Part shown: positions 36,334 to 45,246 of the stretch, piece by piece | How the letters are laid out: each line of letters begins with the position of its first letter | Position numbering within the stretch: position 1 is the first letter of the stretch | Assembly: GCF_009689005.1 (NCBI RefSeq) | Contig: NZ_AP021879.1 | Span: forward strand, 3,534,001-3,598,000 | DNA from: Desulfosarcina ovata subsp. ovata | Lineage (GTDB): Bacteria > Desulfobacterota > Desulfobacteria > Desulfobacterales > Desulfosarcinaceae | DNA length: 64,000 bases | Reading direction: 5' to 3' | The notes under the pieces: generated by a model | What the model was told of the DNA's origin: nothing | Database searches by the model: none | Seen by the model: the letters and a program-made list of their open reading frames with translations, nothing else | Translations under genes and position numbers: made by a program

Positions 36334-37026
36334 CTATTTTTCGACCAGAATCGGATTTTTCCGGGCCCGCTTCAGCCGGGTCATGTCCGCTGCCGCCTGC
36401 TCGCGGTTTTGGTAACTGCCTACCCTGACCCTGAACCAGAGCCCCTTGCCGGTGATCACCCTTCTTGACAAATATGCAGAATACCCGTCCTTTTTCAGAT
36501 TTGCAACGATTCGTTCAGCAGCTTCGCCATCCTTGAGTGCCGCCACCTGAATGGTCAGCCCGCCTGCCGGAGAAGCCGCTGTGGGCGTTTTGCGGGATGC
36601 GGATACGGGTGCCGCGGCAACCGCTTTCCGCGTCGCGGCTTTTTTTTTGGCCATGATCGGGGCACGCGTCTTGTGGGGCGGCGCGCCCGTGGGTTCAGCC
36701 GTCGGTCGGTCAGCGGGTGCGGCCGGTGCGGAGATATGGTCCGTTGCTTCCGGCCGGTCGGATTTCAAGGCTTCGTAAAACTCCAGCGGCGCATTCTCAT
36801 CCTCGCCGCGAATGGCGCGTTCCAGGTCCGCACGCTTTTTCTGCATCATGGCGTCGCGCAGGGCCACCAGCTCTTTCTCCAAGGCCCGGGTGTCGAAGGA
36901 GACCGGCGCGGTTCCCCGGCCCACCAGCACGCCAAGGACGAACATCCACGCGGCCACAAAAAAGACCAGAAGATGGCGCCCCCATGCGATCGGTGGTTTT
37001 GAATGGGTGGTTTTGCCCTCGGTCAC
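36334..37026 (-). CDS. Membrane-anchored SPOR-domain protein
   Basis: 230 residues from a GTG at 37026 with AGGGAAG six bases upstream; an in-frame TTG at 37053 would lie inside the repeat arm. One membrane segment (LLVFFVAAWMFVLGVLVGRG) anchors a periplasmic Ala/Pro/Thr-rich linker. The C-terminal SPOR domain begins about residue 155 (LTIQVAALKDGEAAERIVAN, LWFRVRVGSYQNREQAAADM). SPOR domains bind septal denuded glycan, so a division-site role is likely. It lies between gatC and argS. Confidence 0.88.
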   Translation of the reverse strand: MTEGKTTHSKPPIAWGRHLLVFFVAAWMFVLGVLVGRGTAPVSFDTRALEKELVALRDAMMQKKRADLERAIRGEDENAPLEFYEALKSDRPEATDHISAPAAPADRPTAEPTGAPPHKTRAPIMAKKKAATRKAVAAAPVSASRKTPTAASPAGGLTIQVAALKDGEAAERIVANLKKDGYSAYLSRRVITGKGLWFRVRVGSYQNREQAAADMTRLKRARKNPILVEK

Positions 37027-37042
37027 AACTATCTTCCCTGTT

Positions 37043-37147
37043 ATCGCACTCAAGATAATGGTTTTGGGCGGCGTTATCGGTCGTCGCGGTATGGATTATA
37101 CAGCTTCCTCCCTCTGGCCTTGCCAAAACCATCATCTTGAATGCGAT
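37043..37147 (-). repeat. Copy 2 (inverted) of the ~105-base stem-flanked dispersed element
   Basis: Arms 37043-37067 and 37123-37147 pair over 25 bases with two wobbles. Read on the minus strand its core matches the plus-strand core of 11641-11739 almost base for base (GGCAAGGCCAGAGGGA, CCGCGACGACCGATAACGC). In both places the element lies directly upstream of a start codon and in the same orientation as that gene. Confidence 0.8.
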
Positions 37148-37170
37148 ATGAAGCCACGATGGCGGCCGTG

Positions 37171-38838
37171 CTACATTGAATCCGGTGCCGACACCCCCAA
37201 GAGCGCCAACCCGTTGCGGATCACCTTCTGCACCGCCGTGATCAGGTAAAGCCTGGCCCGGGTCAACTTCAGGTCATCTTCGCACAGCACCCGATGCCGG
37301 TTGTAATAGGTGTGAAACGCGGCCGCCAGGGTCATCAGGTAGTAGGTGATGCGGTGCGGCTCCATGAGTGAACCGGCCATGGCCACGGCTTCCGGGTAGC
37401 GGGCCAGCGCCTTGATCAGGGCCACGTCTTCGGCCGTTTCCAGGGCGGCAAGATCAGCGGCGGTGAACCCGCTCACATCCATGCCGTCGGCCTCTGCCTT
37501 GCGGTGGATGCTGCTGATGCGCGCATGTACATACTGAACGTAGTAGACCGGGTTGTCGTTGGTTTTCTGCTTGGCCAGTTCCAGGTCAAAATCCAGCGAA
37601 CTGTCATAATGGCGGGTCAGGAAAATGAACCGCGCCGCATCCCGGCCGACCTCCTTGACCACATCGGCCAGGGTGACGAATTCGCCGGCCCGGGTGGACA
37701 TGGCCACCGGCTGCCCGGCACGCAGCAGGTTGACCAGCTGAACCAACAGCACATCGAACTGATCCCGCCGGTAGCCGGTCGCTTCCACGGCCGCTTTCAT
37801 GCGCGGGATATAGCCGTGGTGATCGGCGCCCCACACATCGATGACCTTTTTGAATCCGCGTTCGAACTTGTCCTTGTGATAGGTGATATCCGAGGCGAAA
37901 TAGGTGGTCTGCCCGTTCTGGCGCACCACCACGCGGTCCTTTTCGTCACCGAATTCACTGGTTTTGAACCACTGGGCCCCATCCTTCTCGTAAATCAGTC
38001 CCTTGTCCTTGAAATGGCGGATATCCGCCGCCACCTTGCCGGCATCGTAGAGGCTCTGCTCGGAAAACCAGCAGTCAAAGGTCACCCCGAAGTCCACCAG
38101 ATCGGCCCGCATGCCATCGGTAATTTTCCCTGCGGCGTAGCGCGCGCAGGGCATGATCGCCTCGTCCGCATCCTTTTCAAACAGCGCCGCACCGTCCCGC
38201 TCCATCAGTTCGGCGGCCAGGTCACGGATGTAGGCCCCCTGGTAGCAGGTATCGGGGAATTCAACGGTGTGGCCCAGCAGTTCGCGGCCCCTTAGATAGA
38301 CCGACATTCCCAGGGTCTGAATCTGCCGGCCGGAATCGTTGATGTAATACTCCTTCTGCACGTCGAATCCGCAGAAGCGCAGGATGTTGGCCGTACTGTC
38401 TCCCACGGCGGCCCCGCGTCCGTGGCCGACATGCAACGGGCCGGTGGGGTTGGAACTGACGAATTCGATCTGAATGGGCATGCCCTTGCCCAGGTCCACG
38501 CGGCCGTACTGGTCGTCCTGGTCGTGGATGGCGGACAGCACCGGATGCCAGGCGGACGGACGGATGAAAAAATTGATGAATCCCGGACCGGCGATCTCCG
38601 TGCGGGCAATGATGCCGCGGGTGTCGTCCAGGTGGTCGATCAGCGCCTGGGCAATTTTGCGCGGTGCCATACGCTGGGTTTTGGCCATCTGCATGGCCAT
38701 GTTGGTGGAGAGATCGCCATGGCTGTCGGCCTTGGGTTCTTCCAGCACCACCTCGCAAAATTCCGCTGAGGGCAGAATGCCGCCGGCATGGGCGGCCGCT
38801 GCGGCCGCCAGAATCATTTCCTTGAGTGACTGCTTCAT
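37171..38838 (-). CDS. argS: Arginyl-tRNA synthetase
   Basis: 555 residues, class I synthetase. The HIGH-like motif is in [19 protein letters not shown], with [15 protein letters not shown] after it and a DALR anticodon-binding end ([20 protein letters not shown]). The start at 38838 (AGGACA upstream) gives a normal-length protein; the frame extends further upstream but that part is not ArgS-like. The SPOR gene lies downstream with repeat copy 2 between them. Confidence 0.96.
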   Translation of the reverse strand: MKQSLKEMILAAAAAAHAGGILPSAEFCEVVLEEPKADSHGDLSTNMAMQMAKTQRMAPRKIAQALIDHLDDTRGIIARTEIAGPGFINFFIRPSAWHPVLSAIHDQDDQYGRVDLGKGMPIQIEFVSSNPTGPLHVGHGRGAAVGDSTANILRFCGFDVQKEYYINDSGRQIQTLGMSVYLRGRELLGHTVEFPDTCYQGAYIRDLAAELMERDGAALFEKDADEAIMPCARYAAGKITDGMRADLVDFGVTFDCWFSEQSLYDAGKVAADIRHFKDKGLIYEKDGAQWFKTSEFGDEKDRVVVRQNGQTTYFASDITYHKDKFERGFKKVIDVWGADHHGYIPRMKAAVEATGYRRDQFDVLLVQLVNLLRAGQPVAMSTRAGEFVTLADVVKEVGRDAARFIFLTRHYDSSLDFDLELAKQKTNDNPVYYVQYVHARISSIHRKAEADGMDVSGFTAADLAALETAEDVALIKALARYPEAVAMAGSLMEPHRITYYLMTLAAAFHTYYNRHRVLCEDDLKLTRARLYLITAVQKVIRNGLALLGVSAPDSM

Positions 38839-39018
38839 GAACACTGTCCTGACACCGCTCCAAACGGAACGGTTGGCCCCGATCCGATGATCCGGTGGTT
38901 GGGTTGAATTGATGGGTGCGAAAGTGCGGTGGTCCCTGCCCGCGCACCCCGCCGGGCACATAACGCCCAGTTCATAAAGAGTTTTCCCATCCAAGTCAAG
39001 GTGGATTCCTTTTCCCTT

Positions 39019-39173
39019 CAGGGTAACCGCATTTGGACTGTTTCCTGTTTTTCGCGGCCAAGGACCGCTCCTACACGTTCTTACGATATGGCTGTTTAAT
39101 GGGTTGCGTTGTAAGAGCTGGCCATGCCTGCGACAACGGTTTTCCATAGAGGTTGCCAAATGCGGCTACCCTG
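39019..39173. repeat. Nested palindromic element (REP-like core)
   Basis: Outer arms 39019-39036 and 39156-39173 are complementary over 17 of 18 bases (CAGGGTAACCGCATTTGG). Inside lies a second imperfect inverted pair: TCGCGGCCAAGGACCGCTCC near 39052 and GAGCTGGCCATGCCTGCGA near 39115. The inner pair recurs at 58593-58664. It fills the 436-base gap between argS and the next plus-strand gene, which holds no ORF I can support. Confidence 0.7.
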
Positions 39174-39274
39174 CTTTTCCCTTGCAACCCGTTTGATTCC
39201 AACGTATTTTACTATTTTCCTGCATATACGGACGCTATCGCCCGGATTCTGGATCGACACAAAGGTAAAATCCA

Positions 39275-40306
39275 TTGATGAACATGAGGTTCTGTAAGCA
39301 GCGGCGCCAACTCGCCGTCGATGTTGATGCGGTCAGTCGGGTGATCGCCGCCACCCAGCTTGCCTCCGGTGAAATTCCCTGGTCGCCGGGAGACAAGACC
39401 GATCCCTGGGATCACGTGGAAGCCGCCATGGGGCTGGTGGTGGGCGGCTATTTCGAGCAGGCCCGCCACGCGTTTTCCTGGTTGCGCACCATGCAGCTGT
39501 CCGACGGGTCATGGTTTTCCGCCTACCGTCAGGGCGTGCCCGCCGACCGCACCCGCGATACCAACATGAGCGCCTACATCGCCGTTGGCGTATGGCACTA
39601 CTGGCTGGTCACCGGTGATGGCCGGTTTCTCGAATCCATGTGGGAGACCGTCCGGCGGGCCATCGATTTCGCCCTGCGTCACCAGCGGCCCGGCGGCGAA
39701 ATCGCCTGGGCCATCAGCCCCCAGGGCCGGCTGGACCCCATGGCGCTGCTCACCGGCTGCAGTTCCATTTATATGAGCCTGAAATGCGCCCTGGCCACGG
39801 CCGCCCAACTGGCCATCGACGTGCCGGCATGGGCCACGGCGTACCACCGCCTGGGCGAGGCCATCCGGCACCGCCCGACCCTGTTCAACATGACCAAATC
39901 GCGTTTTTCCATGGATTGGTTCTACCCGGTGCTGTGTGGCGCCGTCACCGGACAGGCCGCCCACCGGCGCATCGACCGGCAGTGGAAAAAATATGTGGTC
40001 GAGGGCCTGGGGGTGCGCTGCGTCTCCGACCAGCCCTGGGTGACCATTGCCGAAAGCGCCGAACTGGTGCTGGCCCTTTCCGCCATGGGCGACATGGAAA
40101 AAGCAAACATCGTCTTCAGCTGGCTCTCCGAGCATGTTTTCGAGGACAGCTCCTTCTGGTGTGGCTTCACCTTCCCGGACATGACCCTGTGGCCGGAGGA
40201 GAAAATCGCCTGGACCAACGCCGTGGTGCTTTTGGCTGCCGACGCCCTGTTCGGTCTGACCCCGGCCGCGCACCTGTTCAGCCATGCCGGATGGGATCAA
40301 AAATGA
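39275..40306 (+). CDS. Alpha/alpha-barrel (prenyltransferase/glycosidase-fold) protein, function unknown
   Basis: 343 residues with repeated helical units typical of alpha/alpha-toroid enzymes (AAMGLVVGGYFEQARHAFSW, TMQLSDGSWFSAY, WAISPQGRLDPMALLTGCSS, LALSAMGDMEKANIVFSWLS). The Trp-rich, Asp-bearing loops could bind sugar or prenyl groups. No signal peptide. It overlaps the next gene by four bases (ATGA) and so belongs with the acyltransferase. The exact substrate cannot be read from sequence. ATG 39278 is an alternative start. Confidence 0.75.
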   Translation: MMNMRFCKQRRQLAVDVDAVSRVIAATQLASGEIPWSPGDKTDPWDHVEAAMGLVVGGYFEQARHAFSWLRTMQLSDGSWFSAYRQGVPADRTRDTNMSAYIAVGVWHYWLVTGDGRFLESMWETVRRAIDFALRHQRPGGEIAWAISPQGRLDPMALLTGCSSIYMSLKCALATAAQLAIDVPAWATAYHRLGEAIRHRPTLFNMTKSRFSMDWFYPVLCGAVTGQAAHRRIDRQWKKYVVEGLGVRCVSDQPWVTIAESAELVLALSAMGDMEKANIVFSWLSEHVFEDSSFWCGFTFPDMTLWPEEKIAWTNAVVLLAADALFGLTPAAHLFSHAGWDQK

Positions 40307-41022
40307 TCAAGGATCATCGTCCATACGGGGTCAAGAAAGCCTACCTGAAGCTTCAGAAGTTCTATGCCAACCATTTCCTGCGGCCCCAGATGGCCCATCT
40401 GGGAAAGGGGTTCAGTTTCATGCGCCCCTGGCATGTGGAGCTGTTCGGCGGCCCCATCCGCATCGGTAGTTACGCCACGGTCATTGCCACGCCGGACAAG
40501 AAAATCCGCCTGTCGGTCTGGCCGGCCGAAGCGGGCAGGGGCCACATCACCATCGGCGACTACTGCCTGATCTGCCCGGGCGTGCGCATCAGCAGCGCCG
40601 AGGGGGTCACCATGGCCGACAACTGCATGATCGCCAACGGGGCCTACATTACCGATTCGGACTGGCACGGCATCTACAATCGCCTCTCCTTCGGCCGGGC
40701 CCGGGCGGTGACGGTTGAAAAAAATGTCTGGATCGGGGACAGCGCCATTGTCTGCAAGGGGGTCACCATCGGTGAAAACAGCATCATCGGCGCCGGCGCC
40801 ATCGTGGTGGATTCGGTGCCGGCCAACTGCGTGGCCGCCGGCAACCCGGCCCGGGTGGTCAAACGGCTGGACCCGGCGGAACCCTTTACCACCCGCGCCC
40901 AGTTCTTCTCGGATTCGGCCCGCCTGGCCCGGGATTTCATGGCCTGGGAACAGGCCATGCTGCACGGCAACACCCTTTTCGGCTGGCTGCGCCACCTGCT
41001 CTTTCCCGTCCGGGGGGATTGA
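40303..41022 (+). CDS. Left-handed beta-helix acyltransferase
   Basis: 239 residues with hexapeptide repeats in the second half (HITIGDYCLICPGVRISSAE, VTMADNCMIANGAYIT, VTVEKNVWIGDSAIVCKGVT, IGENSIIGAGAIVVDSVPAN) ending in AAGNPARVVKRLDP, the usual acetyltransferase C-terminal block. It probably acylates a sugar made or handled with its partner gene upstream. It overlaps both neighbours (ATGA before, TGATG after), so three genes are translationally coupled. Confidence 0.85.
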   Translation: MIKDHRPYGVKKAYLKLQKFYANHFLRPQMAHLGKGFSFMRPWHVELFGGPIRIGSYATVIATPDKKIRLSVWPAEAGRGHITIGDYCLICPGVRISSAEGVTMADNCMIANGAYITDSDWHGIYNRLSFGRARAVTVEKNVWIGDSAIVCKGVTIGENSIIGAGAIVVDSVPANCVAAGNPARVVKRLDPAEPFTTRAQFFSDSARLARDFMAWEQAMLHGNTLFGWLRHLLFPVRGD

Positions 41023-43721
41023 TGGCCGCAACCCCACCCGCCAGAGACCTGATCGCCGTACTCATGCCCGACGGCACCCCCCAGCTGGAATGGGCAGCGG
41101 TGGAAACGCGCATCAACAAAAGCCGCCAGCTGCTTCAGCAGGAACTGGCCGACCGGTTTGCCGCTGCCGGTGACGGGTGGCTGCTCAGCCTCGGGTTTTC
41201 CGATCCCGACATCCCCCTTTCCCCGTCCCTCGCCTTCTGGCGCGAGGTGGCCGGCGATTTTACCCGGCAACTGATCCGCACCCCGGATCTGGAAGCCCTG
41301 CGCGGATCGATCCGGCTCGATCTGCCAGAGGAAAGGATCGACGGCTGGCTGGATCGCGCCCCGATGATGACCGGGGTCGACTACCTGAACGCCGATCGCC
41401 TGAAACAGGCCTGGGAAGGCCTGCACCTCGCCTGGCAGACGGCCATGGAGGCCCACCGCGGCACGGTGGCCGACTTCATCCGCACCATGAGTCCCAAGGC
41501 CCATCTGGTGGGACGCATCTTCTTTCACCTGGTGGAAAACAAGGCCGCCGACCTGCCGTTTGCCTTTCTGGCCACCTACTCCACACGGCTCAACCAGGCC
41601 GGCGAATCCCGGCATGTGCCCCTGAAATTCGCCCTACAGGAGTTTGCCGGCAACCGTGAGAAGCTGCTCGAACTGATGGCCACGGTCCACGAGGCTGCCC
41701 GATCGTCACCTTTGCTCGGCGATCTGCTGGCCAGCGGCCGGATCTTCCAGCCCCTGGCTTGGCCGGCCCCTCAGGCCTATCGGTTTTTAAAGGACATTCC
41801 GGTGTTCGAACGTGCCGGGATCCTTTGCCGGATTCCCAACTGGTGGAAAAGCGGTGCCCCGCGCATCACCCTCGATCTTCAGTTCGGCAGCCGGCAGCCA
41901 TCCATGGTGGGCATGGAAGCGATCCTGGCCTTTGACGCCGGCCTGCTGCTGGACGGCCAGCCCCTTTCCCGCGACGAGGTCCGTGACCTGCTGGCCCAGT
42001 CCGAAGGGCTGGCCTTCATTAAGAACCGATGGGTGGCGGTGGATCCGGACAAACTGCAGAAGGCGCTGGCGGCCTATGAAAAAGCCGAGGCCCTGACCGC
42101 CGGCGGCGGGCTCTCCTGGCTGGAAGCCATGCGCCTGCAGATGAATCCGGAAGCGCTGCTCGGCGATGGGGAGGAAGACGCCGGGCTGGTCAGCGTCTCC
42201 CACGGACAGTGGCTGGCCGATGTCATCGGAAAACTGCGCGACCCCGGCCGGCTCGAAACCATTCGTCCGGCAAAAAGTTTCAAGGCCCGCTTGCGCAGCT
42301 ATCAGCGCATCGGGCTGAACTGGCTCTTTTTTCTGCACACCCTGGGACTGGGGGCCTGCCTGGCCGATGACATGGGACTGGGTAAAACCGTTCAGGTGCT
42401 GGCCTTCCTGAATGTCCTGTATGGGGTCCGAAAAACCGGCAAAACGCCCCTGCCGCCCAGTCTGCTCGTTCTGCCTGCGTCCCTGTTGGCCAACTGGACC
42501 GCAGAAATCCAGCGCTTCTACCCGGACCTGAGGGTCTTTGTCGCCCACCCGGGCATGCAGCCCCAAACAGACCTGGCCAAGGGAAACAGCGATCTGATCG
42601 CCGGCTGCCACCTGGTGATCACCACCTATGCCCTGGCCGGACGCTACCGCTTCCTGAAGGAACAGCACTGGCACTGCCTGATCCTGGACGAGGCCCAGGC
42701 GATCAAGAACCCGGGGACCAAGCAGACCCGCGCGATCAAAACCTACACGGCCGACCGCCGCCTGATTCTCACCGGCACGCCCATTGAAAACCGCCTTTCC
42801 GACCTGTGGTCGCTGTTCGATTTCCTCAATCCCGGCCTGCTCGGCACGGCCACGGAATTCAAACGGTTCGCCAAGGCGCTGAGCCGGGACCATGCCCGTT
42901 ACGGCCACCTGCGGCAGCTGATCCGGCCTTACGTGCTGCGGCGGCTGAAAACCGACAAGACCGTAATCCGCGACCTGCCAGACAAGATCGAAATGAAAAC
43001 CTACACGGAGCTGACCCGCAGACAGGTCATCCTCTACCAGCAGATGGTCGCCACGCTGGAAAAAAGCCTGGCAGAAAAGGATGGCATGCAGCGCCGGGGT
43101 CTGATTCTGGCTTCCCTGATGAAACTGAAACAGCTGTGCAACCATCCGGATCAATACCTGGGCGATGGGGGGTATGCGGAAAGCGAATCCGGCAAATTCG
43201 CCCGTCTGCGCGACATCTGTGAAACGATTTACGAGAAGCGCGAGCGCGTGCTGATCTTCACCCAGTTCAAGGAAATTATTGACCCGCTGTGCGCCTTTCT
43301 GGCAGATGTTTTCAATCGCCCGGGGCTGTTCATCCACGGCAGCGTGCCGGTGGGCACCCGCAAGCGCATTATCGATCAGTTCCAGGGGGAAACGTATGTG
43401 CCCTTCATGGTCCTGTCCCTCAAGGCCGGCGGTATTGGATTGAACCTGACCCGGGCCAACCACGTGATCCATTTCGACCGCTGGTGGAACCCGGCGGTGG
43501 AAAACCAGGCCACGGACCGGGCGTTTCGCATCGGACAGAAGAAAAATGTGGTCGTACACAAGTTTGTCACCCGCGGAACGGTGGAAGAGAAGATCGACCG
43601 CATGATCGAGGAAAAAAAGCAGCTCTCGGACGATGTCATCGCCAGCGGAAACGAAAACTGGATCACGGAGATGGACAACGCCCGGGTGATGGATCTGTTC
43701 CGGCTGTCGCTGGAACCATAG
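41022..43721 (+). CDS. SNF2-family DNA-dependent ATPase/helicase
   Basis: 899 residues. The N-terminal ~400 residues are a bacterial SNF2-associated region without motifs. The ATPase follows: LADDMGLGKTVQVLAFL (motif I), LILDEAQAIKN (DEAQ variant of motif II), LILTGTPIENRLSDLWSLFD (III), and in the second lobe LSLKAGGIGLNLTRAN and HFDRWWNPAVENQATDRAFR (V-VI). These proteins move along duplex DNA or remodel complexes. It is followed by a SWIM-domain protein, a common bacterial pairing, while its coupling to an acyltransferase upstream is unusual. Confidence 0.93.
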   Translation: MAATPPARDLIAVLMPDGTPQLEWAAVETRINKSRQLLQQELADRFAAAGDGWLLSLGFSDPDIPLSPSLAFWREVAGDFTRQLIRTPDLEALRGSIRLDLPEERIDGWLDRAPMMTGVDYLNADRLKQAWEGLHLAWQTAMEAHRGTVADFIRTMSPKAHLVGRIFFHLVENKAADLPFAFLATYSTRLNQAGESRHVPLKFALQEFAGNREKLLELMATVHEAARSSPLLGDLLASGRIFQPLAWPAPQAYRFLKDIPVFERAGILCRIPNWWKSGAPRITLDLQFGSRQPSMVGMEAILAFDAGLLLDGQPLSRDEVRDLLAQSEGLAFIKNRWVAVDPDKLQKALAAYEKAEALTAGGGLSWLEAMRLQMNPEALLGDGEEDAGLVSVSHGQWLADVIGKLRDPGRLETIRPAKSFKARLRSYQRIGLNWLFFLHTLGLGACLADDMGLGKTVQVLAFLNVLYGVRKTGKTPLPPSLLVLPASLLANWTAEIQRFYPDLRVFVAHPGMQPQTDLAKGNSDLIAGCHLVITTYALAGRYRFLKEQHWHCLILDEAQAIKNPGTKQTRAIKTYTADRRLILTGTPIENRLSDLWSLFDFLNPGLLGTATEFKRFAKALSRDHARYGHLRQLIRPYVLRRLKTDKTVIRDLPDKIEMKTYTELTRRQVILYQQMVATLEKSLAEKDGMQRRGLILASLMKLKQLCNHPDQYLGDGGYAESESGKFARLRDICETIYEKRERVLIFTQFKEIIDPLCAFLADVFNRPGLFIHGSVPVGTRKRIIDQFQGETYVPFMVLSLKAGGIGLNLTRANHVIHFDRWWNPAVENQATDRAFRIGQKKNVVVHKFVTRGTVEEKIDRMIEEKKQLSDDVIASGNENWITEMDNARVMDLFRLSLEP

Positions 43722-43767
43722 ACCGTGTCTATCCAGAAGATGGATGGGCACGGATAAAGGAAAACCG

Positions 43768-45201
43768 ATGAGCTACTTCCGGTTCCCCAAATATGTCTCC
43801 GTGGCCGAAAAACGGGCCCGGGCCGAGAAAAAAATTCGTCAGTTGAAGAAGAAAAACCCCGATCTCGCGCCGGTGATTATCGAGGGGCGCACCCTGGCCC
43901 GGACCTGGTGGGGCAAATCGTGGAACCGCAACCTCGAGCGCTACGCCGATTACAGCAACCGCATCGAGCGTGGCCGCAGCTATGTGCGCCACCTGGCCGT
44001 GCTCGACCTTAAAATCGACAAGGGGGCGGTGGCCGCCCTGGTGCAGGGATCGCAACGCGCGCCCTACACGGTGGAGATCAAGATCAAGGCCCTGCCAAAA
44101 TCCAATTGGGGCGCCATCACCGCCGCCTGCGCGCAGCAACTCGACTCCTTGCAGGATCTGTTGGCCGGCCGATTTCCCGAAAGCCTGGCGCATCTGTTCA
44201 TGCAGAAAGACAGCGGCCTCTTCCCTTCGCCAAAGGATATCGAGTTCGCCTGCAGCTGCCCGGACTGGGCCTATATGTGCAAACACGTCGCCGCCGTGCT
44301 GTATGGCATCGGCGCGCGCCTGGACGAGGATCCGGCGCTCTTTTTCCTGTTGCGTCAGGTCAACATGAACGACCTGATCAGCAAGGCCATCGAAGACACC
44401 ACGGCCCAGTGGATTCAGAATGCCGAAGCGAACGAGACGCCGACCATTGCCGAGGCGGATCTGGGTAATCTTTTCGGTATCGATATGGATGCGGTGCCCG
44501 ATTTGGGAAATCTCGAAACCGACGTCAGCGCAAAGCCGAAACTTTCCGGCAAGCCCAGTCAAAAGGCCCGGGCCACCAGACAAGCCGCACCAGGCATGGT
44601 GAGTGAACGCCAGCAGATCATCGAGCTGGTCAACACGGCAACCGATGGCATTACTGCCGCCGAGTTGCACCACCAGAGCGGTATCGGCATCGTCAAAATC
44701 CGCAACGTTCTCTACCAGGCCTACCACAACGGTGAGGTCGAGAAAGTCTCCCGGGGCGTTTACCGGGCCAAGCATTCCCGGGCGAAAGCCCCGGCGACGC
44801 CGGCCCAGCGCCGGACAGCGGTCCTGAAATGTATTGAAACCGCCGATAAGGGCCTTCGGGCTCCTCAAGTGGCCGAATCGGCCGGGCTTCCCCTGGCCAC
44901 CGTCCGGCCGATCATGATCCGCCTGCTGAACGACGGCGCGATCCAACGACTGTCCCGCGGCGTTTACGGGCCGCTGGACCGCACGCACCAAAAGACGGTG
45001 CCTTCAACGACAGCCGCCATTTTCAAGCTGATCAAAAACCACCCCAAAGGCATCGGCGCTGCCGCCCTCATCAAGCAATCCGGCTGTGAGGAGAAGCGGC
45101 TGCGCAATGTCCTTTTTCGCCTCCATCAAAAGGGGCGCATCCGCCGCATCGCACGGGGAACTTATGTGGCTGCAGCGGGGAAAAAGCAAAAAAAGGCGTA
45201 A
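43768..45201 (+). CDS. SWIM zinc-finger protein with three tandem winged-helix repeats
   Basis: 477 residues from ATG 43768 (AAAGGA upstream). Residues ~20-200 form the SWIM-associated region (LARTWWGKSWNRNLERYADY) with the SWIM finger FACSCPDWAYMCKHVAAVLY. The C-terminal ~200 residues contain three similar winged-helix units ending in VSRGVYR, LSRGVYG and IARGTYV, each preceded by an ATxxGIxAxEL-like helix. This suggests a DNA- or DNA/protein-binding partner for the SNF2 ATPase. The triple winged-helix tail is not the standard architecture I know for this family. Confidence 0.85.
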   Translation: MSYFRFPKYVSVAEKRARAEKKIRQLKKKNPDLAPVIIEGRTLARTWWGKSWNRNLERYADYSNRIERGRSYVRHLAVLDLKIDKGAVAALVQGSQRAPYTVEIKIKALPKSNWGAITAACAQQLDSLQDLLAGRFPESLAHLFMQKDSGLFPSPKDIEFACSCPDWAYMCKHVAAVLYGIGARLDEDPALFFLLRQVNMNDLISKAIEDTTAQWIQNAEANETPTIAEADLGNLFGIDMDAVPDLGNLETDVSAKPKLSGKPSQKARATRQAAPGMVSERQQIIELVNTATDGITAAELHHQSGIGIVKIRNVLYQAYHNGEVEKVSRGVYRAKHSRAKAPATPAQRRTAVLKCIETADKGLRAPQVAESAGLPLATVRPIMIRLLNDGAIQRLSRGVYGPLDRTHQKTVPSTTAAIFKLIKNHPKGIGAAALIKQSGCEEKRLRNVLFRLHQKGRIRRIARGTYVAAAGKKQKKA

Positions 45202-45246
45202 GGCGATTGGCAGATAAGAATCGGGAATTTTATTATAATATCCACT

